Of a stretch of 64,000 nucleotides of DNA, positions 57,073 to 64,000 are shown one piece after another (the stretch's first letter is position 1; the number at the start of each line of letters is the position of its first letter). Made by a program: the position numbers and the translations under genes. This DNA comes from Natronorubrum bangense (GTDB lineage Archaea; Halobacteriota; Halobacteria; Halobacteriales; Natrialbaceae). Location of the stretch: contig NZ_CP031305.1 in NCBI RefSeq assembly GCF_004799645.1, forward strand, positions 2,294,001 to 2,358,000, in the 5' to 3' direction. The notes beneath the pieces are model-generated. The model was given only the letters and a program-made list of their open reading frames with translations, made no database searches and had not been told where the DNA came from.

Positions 57073-57906
57073 TCAGAGCGTGCCGGCTGCATCCAACAAC
57101 GCGTCGTAGGCATCGCTGTACGCAGTCGCGATCCGTGCTGGCTTCGCCCGGTCGTCGCTGCCAAGCGCCGGCAGACGAACACGCTCGAGTGGGTCGAGAT
57201 AGTCGAGCACATCTGGGACACGTTTCTCGAGCGTCCCGTCTTTTGGACTCGAACTGGCGATTTCGGCGGCCCGACAGTAGCGGTCGCCCGGATAGATGCT
57301 CGCACGACCGGGCTCGACGGCCACGACGGCGCTGATCGCTGCAGGGTCGAGCGACTGCAGCGGCCGGGCGATGTCGCTGTAGGATTCGACGACAGCAACG
57401 GACGACGATTCGATTTCAGCAGCCAGTTCCTCGAAGATGGGGACGTATCGCTGTTCGGCAAGCTCGTTGTACTCGCCGACGGTTTCGACCGGGATCGCGT
57501 CCTCGAGCGGGAGTGCATCGGCGACGGCAGTCGGAATGTCGGCGGTCGCGTTGCGGACGAACGTCGACGCGGTGTCGTCCGGACGACCAATGCGATCGAC
57601 AAGGAACTCCCGATCCGACTTGCCAAGCAGTCCAGTCCCGCCATCGGGGGTTGGCCGCCACAGTCGGTGCACAGGATTGAGCGCTTCGGGGGGTCGGCCA
57701 CAGTCTTCCGCCGTTGCGAGTCGGGCGGCGTCTTTGCCGTAGAGCCGCCCCTTGGAAAGCGCTCGCTGGCAGTCGTCGTGGTCGAACCAGAAGTCGTTTC
57801 CGGCACGGGGTTTGTAGCCAACCGCACCGGTTCGCTTGAGCAGGCCAACCGAGAACGTGGTCTTGCCGGCGTCGACACGATCGGCACCGACCACGAGGAG
57901 AATCAT
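57073..57906 (-). CDS. P-loop ATPase, dethiobiotin synthetase/CobB-like
   Basis: 277 residues starting MILLVVGADRVDAGKTTFSV. The Walker A variant GADRVDAGKTT resembles BioD/CobB and related NTPases. Later blocks include AVGYKPRAGNDFWFDHDDCQ and VAVVESYSDIARPL, where D/E residues could bind metal. No biotin or cobalamin synthesis gene adjoins it, so BioD function is not claimed. It overlaps the upstream DUF5827-like gene by 4 bases (ATGA). Confidence 0.78.
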   Translation of the reverse strand: MILLVVGADRVDAGKTTFSVGLLKRTGAVGYKPRAGNDFWFDHDDCQRALSKGRLYGKDAARLATAEDCGRPPEALNPVHRLWRPTPDGGTGLLGKSDREFLVDRIGRPDDTASTFVRNATADIPTAVADALPLEDAIPVETVGEYNELAEQRYVPIFEELAAEIESSSVAVVESYSDIARPLQSLDPAAISAVVAVEPGRASIYPGDRYCRAAEIASSSPKDGTLEKRVPDVLDYLDPLERVRLPALGSDDRAKPARIATAYSDAYDALLDAAGTL

Positions 57907-58169
57907 TCTTTCAGGCCATAGTAGCCGGGCTCGTCGTCGCTGCGTGGTTCGGCGACCACGAGGTCGTCGGCGTTGGTCATCACCCACGGAATCGCCCAGT
58001 CGAGCAGGATATCCTCGGTTTCGCGGTCGATATCCGTGTCCGGCTCGAGCCCCTGCAGCAGGCGGGCGATCTCGTAGACAGTGTACATCTGATCGTCCTC
58101 GAGCAGTTCCTCAGGTGTATAGAAGTCACACGGCGGCAGGCTGTCGAACTCGGATTTGGAAACGGGCAT
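57903..58169 (-). CDS. DUF5827-like haloarchaeal protein
   Basis: 88 residues starting MPVSKSEFDSLPPCDFYTPE; a Met two codons earlier (58175) is possible, but the TATA-like element at 58195-58200 favours 58169. Acidic, with YTVYEIARLLQGLEPDTDID and DDEPGYYGLKE. Function unknown. It is translationally coupled to the P-loop ATPase, so the two probably act together. Confidence 0.8.
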   Translation of the reverse strand: MPVSKSEFDSLPPCDFYTPEELLEDDQMYTVYEIARLLQGLEPDTDIDRETEDILLDWAIPWVMTNADDLVVAEPRSDDEPGYYGLKE

Positions 58170-58363
58170 GCTCATCGCTACCGCTCTCAGCCGCCTAAAT
58201 CGTTCGTTTCCCTACGACTGGTCCGCTCGATTACGACGGCTTCGATACCATCTCGTTCAATGGTGTGCGGATCGGTGCGACTGACTGCGCTGTCGCTGCC
58301 AGGATCGTATCGTTGCAAAAAAACGTCAGTGTTGACTTGCTCGTCGCGCCTGCTGCGTTCAGC

Positions 58364-58966
58364 TTACTCGAAGTGGTCGAGACACTTCTCGTACTCTTCT
58401 GCGGCCTTCTCCCAGTCGACGACGTCGAAGAAGGCGTCGATGAAGTCGCCACGGTCCGGACCGTAGTCGTAGTAGTAGGAGTGTTCCCAGACGTCCAGTG
58501 CGAGGATGGGGTGCGAGCCCCAGAGTGCGCCCTGGTCGTGCTTGTCGACTGGGACGTTTCGCAGCTGCTTGGCAACCGGGTCGTACACGAGCAGTGCCCA
58601 GCCACCGGCAGCGCCGGCAGCGGCTTCGAACTCGCCTTTCCAACCCTCGTAGGAACCGAAGTCCTCCTCGATGCGGTCGGCGAGGTCTCCCTCGGGCTCG
58701 CCGCCACCGTTTGGCGACATGTTCTCCCAGAACAGCGTGTGGAGATAGTGTCCACAGCCGTTGTGAGTGACACTACCCAGCGCACCGGGCGTCGAGCCGA
58801 ACTCACCGGACTCGCGGTTCTCCGCGAGGGTTTCCTCGGCAGCGTTGAGGCCGTTTACATAGCCCTGATGGTGCGTGTCATGATGCCAGGTCACGACCTG
58901 CTCGGAAATCGACGGCTCTAGTGCATCGTAGTCGTACGGAAGTGGTGGAAGTTCGTGGTCAGTCAT
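58364..58966 (-). CDS. sod: Superoxide dismutase (Mn/Fe type)
   Basis: 200 residues. Metal ligands are in WHHDTHHQGYVNGL (first His), HYLHTLFWENM (second), and DVWEHSYYYDYG (Asp and last His). It dismutates superoxide in the cytoplasm. Haloarchaeal enzymes of this type are usually manganese-dependent, an inference here. The space to 58969-59030 has a TATA-like TTAAAACTTAA. It has no operon partner. Confidence 0.97.
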   Translation of the reverse strand: MTDHELPPLPYDYDALEPSISEQVVTWHHDTHHQGYVNGLNAAEETLAENRESGEFGSTPGALGSVTHNGCGHYLHTLFWENMSPNGGGEPEGDLADRIEEDFGSYEGWKGEFEAAAGAAGGWALLVYDPVAKQLRNVPVDKHDQGALWGSHPILALDVWEHSYYYDYGPDRGDFIDAFFDVVDWEKAAEEYEKCLDHFE

Positions 58967-59146
58967 TGAGTTTCACCTATCTGTTAGCTCGGTAGCTGGC
59001 GAGTTAAGTTTTAAGGAGAGCAATGCTATCATTCAGCATAATTTATCACCGCCACGTCGCGAGATTCGTCGCCGACAGCCGATAGACACCCCATCAGAGA
59101 GTGTCTACTCAGCATCTTCACGCCGACTGATAACAGCCCGGTCTCT

Positions 59147-59557
59147 CTACAGCTGTTCCTTATGCTGGGCGTGTTCGAGCCACTCCTCGAGGGACGGCTG
59201 GCTCCAGTACCGGACCGTCTCACTGCGGTGATCGTGCTCGAGGATGCCCGCGTCCTCGAGTTTCGGCAAGTGCGTATGCTGCAGTTCCATCTGGATCTGC
59301 CGCTGGCGTTGCTTGCGATCGGTTTCGGTAGTCGTCTCGGCGTCGGCACTCGCCGTCGACTCTGACTCAGCCAGACGCTCCTGAAGAGTAACGACGCCGT
59401 CCAGAACTTCTTCGAACGTCGCGACACCGTCCGGCTGGTCGTGCAGATAGTAGAGTGTATATCGTCGGTGGCGATTCGAGAGCAGGTCGAAAATCAGGTC
59501 CAGCGAGGGCGTTACCTGTGCTGTAGCTGCTGTTGACTCTCTCTCCGGATCATGCAT
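59147..59557 (-). CDS. DUF7344-type winged-helix regulator
   Basis: 136 residues. SLDLIFDLLSNRHRRYTLYY opens the fold, typical of haloarchaeal DUF7344 winged-helix proteins, and TFEEVLDGVVTLQERL with HTHLPKLEDAGILEHDHRSE gives the recognition and wing regions. A 25-residue Ala/Glu/Thr insert (ESESTASADAETTTETDRKQ) sits between the helices. No sensor domain. Likely a transcription regulator; target unknown. Lies 180 bases upstream of sod on the same strand, so sod regulation is possible but unproven. Confidence 0.8.
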   Translation of the reverse strand: MHDPERESTAATAQVTPSLDLIFDLLSNRHRRYTLYYLHDQPDGVATFEEVLDGVVTLQERLAESESTASADAETTTETDRKQRQRQIQMELQHTHLPKLEDAGILEHDHRSETVRYWSQPSLEEWLEHAQHKEQL

Positions 59558-59934
59558 CCACGGACCACCTACCGTCTGTTACCATTCGAAACCACCACTC
59601 GGAGTTACTACAGCCGTCACATTAGATGTTACGTCTGTTTAGTCACGAACATGTGTGATATCCGACTTTTTGAAGCAGTCCAATGACACAGCCACTCCTC
59701 TGAAACGACTGCAGGACAGCCAATAGAATGTTACGCCAGTTCCAATCATGAGCGTGCACGCAGCTGGCGGGCAGAGACGGCTCGAGAACGAGCCGTCTCT
59801 CAGTAGACGTGACTCGAGCCGATCAAACGCACACACAGGAGAGTCGATCGCAGCGCTTTCGGCTGCTACACTATCCGGTAGTTGACCAGTCCTATTGAAC
59901 CGAGAACAATGAGTTCGTCACCGAGACGAACTTG
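59558..59934. other. Intergenic region with a perfect 12-bp hairpin
   Basis: About 377 bases without a convincing gene on either strand. The only clear structure is the inverted repeat at 59773-59800. The flanks have ordinary composition. It separates the DUF7344-type gene from the 3' end of the ndk operon. Confidence 0.45.
59773..59800. repeat. Perfect 12-bp inverted repeat with 4-base loop
   Basis: AGAGACGGCTCG and its exact complement CGAGCCGTCTCT, separated by AGAA. It would make a very stable hairpin in RNA on either strand, about 135 bases past the 3' end of ndk. A terminator, a protein-binding site or a small-RNA stem are all possible. Confidence 0.7.
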
Positions 59935-60399
59935 TCACTCGTACAGCCACTGAGCGTCGTGCTGATCGTAGTCGATCAGCTCGTCGTCGTCGAAATGAAT
60001 CGAAATTTCGCGCTCGTTTGCGCCTTCATCTTCGTGGTCGGCGGCGTGAACGACGTTTCGACCGAGATCGAGCGCGTAGTCACCACGGATCGTGCCGGGT
60101 TCGGCCTCGAGTGGGTCCGTCTCGCCGATCATCTGTCGGACCTGTCGCGTCGCGTCCTGTCCTTCCCAGACCATCGGGACGACTGGACCGGACGTGATGA
60201 AGTCGATGAGATCATCGAAAAACGGCTTTTCGGTGTGTTCTGCGTAGTGTTCCTGGGCACGCTCTTCGGGCATGTTGATGACCTTGATGCCCACGAGTTT
60301 GAGCCCACGGTCCTCGAGTCGGGAGACGACCTCGCCGACGAGCCCACGCGCGAAGGCGTCGGGCTTGACCATCACGAACGTGCGCTCGTGATCGCTCAT
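59935..60399 (-). CDS. ndk: Nucleoside diphosphate kinase
   Basis: 154 residues. FVMVKPDAFARGLVGEVVSR at the start and the active-site region RNVVHAAD with the phospho-accepting His. It moves the gamma phosphate among nucleotides. Last gene of the L7Ae-S28e-L24e-Ndk operon, overlapping the L24e stop (ATGA). Such ribosomal linkage of ndk is conserved in archaea. Confidence 0.97.
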   Translation of the reverse strand: MSDHERTFVMVKPDAFARGLVGEVVSRLEDRGLKLVGIKVINMPEERAQEHYAEHTEKPFFDDLIDFITSGPVVPMVWEGQDATRQVRQMIGETDPLEAEPGTIRGDYALDLGRNVVHAADHEDEGANEREISIHFDDDELIDYDQHDAQWLYE

Positions 60400-60725
60400 T
60401 CCTCGTCCTCCTCGGACTCGTCGTCGGCCTCGTCAGCTTCGTCAGCCTCATCAGCTTCGTCGGCCTCGTCAGCTTCGTCGGCCTCGTCAGCTTCGTCGGC
60501 CTCGTCGGTCTCATCAGCTTCGTCAGCTGCTGGCTCTGCAGGACCTTTGTCACGACGGCCGTCTTCGGTCCACTCCAGGTCGCGTGGTTCGCGACCGAGC
60601 TTGTAGTTTTTCTCCGCTTTCGAGTCGACAAAGTGGAGGATACTCCCGTCGTTCTGGACATACATGATGCCCGTTCCGGGTTCAATATCCTCGCCCGTGT
60701 AATCACAGGTTCGTTTCTCGACCAT
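60396..60725 (-). CDS. rpl24e: 50S ribosomal protein L24e with acidic EAD-repeat tail
   Basis: 109 residues. The first ~60 are L24e (RTCDYTGEDIEPGTGIMYVQ, with a partial zinc knuckle) followed by the core KAEKNYKLGREPRD. The C-terminal ~45 residues are almost pure D, E and A, with about nine tandem EAD/ETD units encoded by a 9-base repeat in DNA. The tail is not needed for the ribosome fold and varies by strand slippage. The ATG overlaps the S28e stop by one base. Confidence 0.93.
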   Translation of the reverse strand: MVEKRTCDYTGEDIEPGTGIMYVQNDGSILHFVDSKAEKNYKLGREPRDLEWTEDGRRDKGPAEPAADEADETDEADEADEADEADEADEADEADEADEADDESEEDEE

Positions 60726-60949
60726 TATTGACCTCCGATGGAGTCTGCCTCACGGGCGGTCTCGCGAAGCTGGAGCACGTCTCCTTCGCGAACCGGCCCG
60801 AGGCAGTTTCGGGTGATGATTCGTCCCTGGTTCTCGCCCTCCTTGATCCGGCACTTGACCTGCATGGCTTCACCGTGCATGCCGGTCTTGCCGACGATCT
60901 CAATGACCTCGGCGGGCGTAGAGCCGCTTTCTTCCTCTTCAGCACTCAT
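60725..60949 (-). CDS. rps28e: 30S ribosomal protein S28e
   Basis: 74 residues. [20 protein letters not shown] followed by [20 protein letters not shown] is the complete S28e domain. The small N-terminal EEEESG extension is acidic. Second gene of the operon, 11 bases after rpl7ae. Confidence 0.96.
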   Translation of the reverse strand: MSAEEEESGSTPAEVIEIVGKTGMHGEAMQVKCRIKEGENQGRIITRNCLGPVREGDVLQLRETAREADSIGGQ

Positions 60950-60960
60950 CTCTGATCACC

Positions 60961-61323
60961 TCAGTCGAGGTCCTCGACCTTGCCGGCGATATCTTCGACG
61001 TCGTCTCCGGCTTCGCCGGTGTCGACGATCGCGGCGGCAGCCGAGCCAACCTCGAGGCCGGCAGCGTGGCCGACGTCGTCCTGTGTTTCGATGAAAATGA
61101 CAGGAATGCCCTTCTCCTCTGCGAGGTCAGGGATGTGCATGACGATCTCTTCGGGGGAGACGTCTTCTGCGACGTAAACAAGGTCGGCGTTGCCGCGCTC
61201 GATTGCCTTCGTCGTTTCGTTGGTTCCTTTCTTTACTCGTCCGGTGTCTCGTGCGACCTCGAGGGCCTCAAGGGCGTCCTCTGCGAGGTCGGCTGGGATG
61301 TCGGTGGTTACGTAGACTGACAT
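60961..61323 (-). CDS. rpl7ae: 50S ribosomal protein L7Ae
   Basis: 120 residues from [20 protein letters not shown]. The RNA-binding motif [20 protein letters not shown] and [20 protein letters not shown] are intact. L7Ae binds kink-turns in rRNA and in box C/D and H/ACA guide RNAs. It is the first gene of the operon; longer upstream codons are not family-like. Transcription starts in the region 61324-61480. Confidence 0.97.
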   Translation of the reverse strand: MSVYVTTDIPADLAEDALEALEVARDTGRVKKGTNETTKAIERGNADLVYVAEDVSPEEIVMHIPDLAEEKGIPVIFIETQDDVGHAAGLEVGSAAAAIVDTGEAGDDVEDIAGKVEDLD

Positions 61324-61940
61324 TGGTTGTTCACCTCTCCTACACGTGGGCTCGCGCTCCCCTGCCGTCCGGAGCACTGGGTACTCCGTGCCGGATCAGA
61401 TTCCGGCGGAAGTCCTGTAAGGCTAGGAGCATCATCAACCCCGCGTAGGGTGTACTACGCTGTAGCGTTGCCCTCCTTAAAAGCGTGTTCAAACAGCCGG
61501 GGCTATGCGATAGGCACACACAGAACCTGCTTAGTCGAAACGTCGCCTAACGTGTATGTGTATCGAGTCCCACGTCGTGGACGGGATCAGTACGATGGCC
61601 ACGGCAAGGAACGACTGATACGGACTGCTGTAGTCATAGAGATCAACAGACTAGTTCATAGCACCTCTCGTCGTGCGGTTTTTCAGTAGGCTGTTCTCCT
61701 CGTGAAAACGTCCGAATATCCACGCTGATCCCTATCAGTTACCACCGATCACCAACCCCGTCTCTGGTGATCGGCGGTACATCGGTACAGCAGACCGTAT
61801 GAGACGGAAGGCTGTATCGGTGCGACCGCAGGACAGGTCGTGGTCGCACTGGAACTGACGGACAGCAGACCGTACGAGTACCGCAGCTCCGACAGGTGGT
61901 GTTCCGTTGCCTATTACTCCCGAGCCCCCAAAACGAGAGC
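61324..61940. other. Intergenic region between ribosomal operon and tmcA with short repeats
   Basis: 617 bases with no supportable protein gene. The left part must hold the rpl7ae promoter. Short related motifs occur: GACTGATACGGACTGCTGT at 61613-61631, and CAGCAGACCGTATGAG / CAGCAGACCGTACGAG at about 61795 and 61869. The first is also found exactly at 25260-25278. Confidence 0.5.
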
Positions 61941-64000
61941 ATGGACGGAGACGTCGTCGGACTCGCCGAGTCGCTGTTCGAGGAGGCGACACAGACGAAC
62001 GAGCGACGGCTGCTTGTGCTAGCAGGCGATCGTGAACACGGATACGACGCCCTCGAGTCGATTCTCGATACGCTGCCGGTTCCGATCACAGCCACCACAC
62101 TCGTTGGCCCCAACGATCGGCTACGATGTGAGCAGCTCCCGCAGTCGAACGCGAGCGAGCTTCTCGGGACGACACGGGATGCGGTCGCCCTCGACGCCCA
62201 CGGCGGACTCCAGCCGAACGCACTCGGGAAAGTCGTCGGAACGGTCAACGGTGGTGGCCTGCTGATCGTGCTGGCCCCGCAGCTTTCGGCGTGGCCCGAC
62301 TGTCACGACGAGTTCGACGACTCCCTTGCTGTCCCCCCATTTTCACCCACAGACGTCACTGGCCGGTTCAGACGACGACTTGTCGAGACACTGCACGTCC
62401 ACCGTGGGATTGCAATCGTGAATCTCGAGACCCGACAGATCGTCGAGAACGGGCTGACGAACCCGGCCCCGCGGCTGTGCAGCACGCAGGAGACAGCGCT
62501 CGAGGCGGCGGCAGCTGTCCGGTTCCCGGCTGCCACCTACGAGGCCTGCCTTACGCGCGATCAGGTCGAGGCCGTCACAGCGTTCGAGTCGCTACTCGCG
62601 GGCGGTGATGACACAGACGGCAACAGCCAGCCTCGAGCCGTCGTCCTCGAGGCCGACCGCGGCCGGGGAAAATCAAGCGCCGCCGGACTGGCTGCAGGTG
62701 CGTTCGTTGCCGACGGCATGGACGTCCTCGTGACGGCACCACGGTCGCGAAACGCCGCGGAGCTGTTCGACCGCGCCGCGGAGCTCTGTGACACACTCGA
62801 GAACTGTACCGCCAGCGTCGATGCCCGTCGACTCGAGACGAACGCCGGCGGACGGATTCGTTTTCTCGAGCCCGCCGTCGCCGTCGACCGCCTCGAGACT
62901 GCAGACATCGTCATCGTCGACGAGGCCGCGGCGCTCCCTGTCTCGGTTCTCGAGTCGCTGCTTTCGGCCGACCGCATCGCCTTCGCGACGACGATTCACG
63001 GCTACGAGGGGGCAGGGCGTGGCTTCTCGGTTCGGTTTCGGGACCGACTTGACGAGAGCGACCACGACGTCGTCGATCGAACGCTCGGCGAGCCAATCCG
63101 CTACGCGGCGGGCGACCCCGTCGAAGTATGGGCCTTTCGGGCGCTGTTGCTCGATGCGCGACCGCCAGTCGAGTCGCTGGTCGAAGACGCGACACCCGAG
63201 ACCGTCGCGTATCGTCGCCTCGAGCCCGACACCTTGCTGGCCGACGAGCACCTGCTTCGAGAGGCGTTCGGGCTGCTCGTGCTCGCACACTACCAGACCG
63301 AGCCAAACGACCTCGCACGGCTCCTCGATGCGCCGAATCTCGAGGCGCGTGCACTGTGTTACGATGGGCACGTCGTCAGCGTTGCCCTGCTGGCTCGCGA
63401 GGGAGATCTTCCAGCGCCGACGCGAGCAATGATGTACGAGGGGGGCCGGGTGCGCGGCAACATGCTTCCGGACATCCTCACGAGTCAGCTCCGCGATGAG
63501 TCCGCAGGTGAGCCGGCTGGTCTCCGTGTCGTCCGCATTGCAACACATTACGCGGTGCGCTCACGCGGCCTCGGTTCGCGGCTGCTCGAGTGTGTTCGAG
63601 AGGAGTTCAACTCCCCGGTCGACTGGCTCGGCACTGGCTTCGGTACAACGCCTGGCCTCCTCGAGTTCTGGCGGGAAAACGGCTACCGAACCGTCCACGT
63701 CTCGACGACGCGCAACGACGCCAGCGGCGAGTACTCCGCGCTCATGCTCGCGCCGACGAGTGAGGCAGGCCGAGCACTGCACGACCGCCACGCTGACTGG
63801 TTCGCCCGCCGCTTTCGCGCACTCTGTACGGACGCCCTCGACGACCTCGAGCCAGATGTCGCCCGCGCGGTGTTCCGGAGCGTCGACACCGACGTCGACG
63901 ACTGCGAGTTGACTGACCACGAGTGGCGACTCGTCGCCGGCGCAGCCTACGGTCCCGGTCTGTTCGATATCGATCCGGGGCCGTTTCGCCGACTCGTCGT
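61941..64000 (+). CDS. tmcA: tRNA(Met) cytidine acetyltransferase TmcA, cut by right edge
   Basis: ATG at 61941; the frame stays open to the window edge (about 686 residues seen). The N-terminal module is followed by an RNA-helicase-like ATPase with Walker A EADRGRGKSSAAG and Walker B DIVIVDEAAALP. A GNAT acetyltransferase domain follows, with the acetyl-CoA loop RSRGLGSRLLECVREEF. It acetylates cytidine (ac4C), which bacterial TmcA places at tRNA-Met position 34. In archaea the modification is widespread in RNA. The C-terminal tail is missing here. Confidence 0.95.
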   Translation, partial: MDGDVVGLAESLFEEATQTNERRLLVLAGDREHGYDALESILDTLPVPITATTLVGPNDRLRCEQLPQSNASELLGTTRDAVALDAHGGLQPNALGKVVGTVNGGGLLIVLAPQLSAWPDCHDEFDDSLAVPPFSPTDVTGRFRRRLVETLHVHRGIAIVNLETRQIVENGLTNPAPRLCSTQETALEAAAAVRFPAATYEACLTRDQVEAVTAFESLLAGGDDTDGNSQPRAVVLEADRGRGKSSAAGLAAGAFVADGMDVLVTAPRSRNAAELFDRAAELCDTLENCTASVDARRLETNAGGRIRFLEPAVAVDRLETADIVIVDEAAALPVSVLESLLSADRIAFATTIHGYEGAGRGFSVRFRDRLDESDHDVVDRTLGEPIRYAAGDPVEVWAFRALLLDARPPVESLVEDATPETVAYRRLEPDTLLADEHLLREAFGLLVLAHYQTEPNDLARLLDAPNLEARALCYDGHVVSVALLAREGDLPAPTRAMMYEGGRVRGNMLPDILTSQLRDESAGEPAGLRVVRIATHYAVRSRGLGSRLLECVREEFNSPVDWLGTGFGTTPGLLEFWRENGYRTVHVSTTRNDASGEYSALMLAPTSEAGRALHDRHADWFARRFRALCTDALDDLEPDVARAVFRSVDTDVDDCELTDHEWRLVAGAAYGPGLFDIDPGPFRRLV

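Noticed and set aside
56871..57887. 338-codon minus-strand frame overlapping the P-loop ATPase
   Set aside because: Most of it is a shadow of the ATPase in another frame. Only its last ~20 codons are meaningful: they are the signal of the decayed binding protein.
60420..60540. Tandem 9-base repeat considered as CRISPR-like
   Set aside because: Units are contiguous without spacers and encode the EAD tail of L24e.
61327..61689. 120-codon plus-strand frame opposite the L7Ae promoter region
   Set aside because: Neutral to basic translation with no family resemblance; the region must hold the promoter of the ribosomal operon.

Overview
The window is chromosomal DNA from a haloarchaeon, most likely of the Natrialba/Natrinema/Haloterrigena type (taxon inferred from protein character only). 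The proteins are strongly acidic, the DNA is GC-rich, secreted proteins carry twin-arginine lipoprotein signals, and many starts are leaderless with a TATA box about 26-28 bases upstream. Archaeal markers include TFB, S8e, S28e, L24e, L7Ae, diadenylate cyclase DacZ, archaeal PPAT and TmcA. Three tRNAs are present (Leu-UAG, Ser-CGA, Glu-CUC). I see no CRISPR array, rRNA or intact insertion sequence.

Layout. 1-9.4 kb: an HTTM membrane protein cut by the left edge, a glutaredoxin-thioredoxin reductase fusion, DUF357, TFB, small zinc-ribbon and UPF proteins, an OGG1-like glycosylase and acylphosphatase. 9.5-11.4 kb: NAD(P)HX repair enzyme and MoaC. 11.6-16.3 kb: a complete polyhydroxyalkanoate locus (phaB-like, phaC, phaE, phaP, phaR-like, divergent phaJ). 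16.4-18.3 kb: hexose/pentose phosphomutase and cytidine deaminase. 18.3-24.3 kb: a CcoI-like copper ATPase facing a ba3-type oxidase operon. 24.4-28.9 kb: uridine phosphorylase, MscS channel plus DacZ, tRNA-Leu with a duplicated 3' end, a one-cyclin-repeat mini-TFB and PPAT. 29-34.9 kb: malic enzyme, a beta-helix secreted protein, a PQQ propeller lipoprotein and S8e. 35-42.7 kb: the phosphate locus, an AbrB-PhoU regulator divergent from pstSCA, a histidine kinase, then pstB and phoU. 42.8-49.2 kb: bactofilin-like protein, tRNA-Ser, LeuA/CimA family synthase, phosphoribosyltransferase, DUF192, CPBP protease and an HNH-like protein. 49.2-57 kb: PEP carboxylase, a decayed amidase, tRNA-Glu, a membrane-anchored winged-helix regulator, an MBL hydrolase and the relic of a thiamine-type ABC transporter. 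57-64 kb: a BioD-like ATPase pair, superoxide dismutase, a DUF7344-type regulator, the L7Ae-S28e-L24e-Ndk operon and TmcA, cut by the right edge.

How parts fit. Malic enzyme and PEP carboxylase control the C3/C4 node that supplies acetyl-CoA and NADPH for PHA storage. The phosphate locus, c-di-AMP synthase and mechanosensitive channel are sensing and homeostasis functions. The most unusual non-gene signal is a structured ~75-78 bp repeat in three copies. Each copy starts within about 10 bases of a stop codon, and one copy shows a compensatory base-pair change in its stem.
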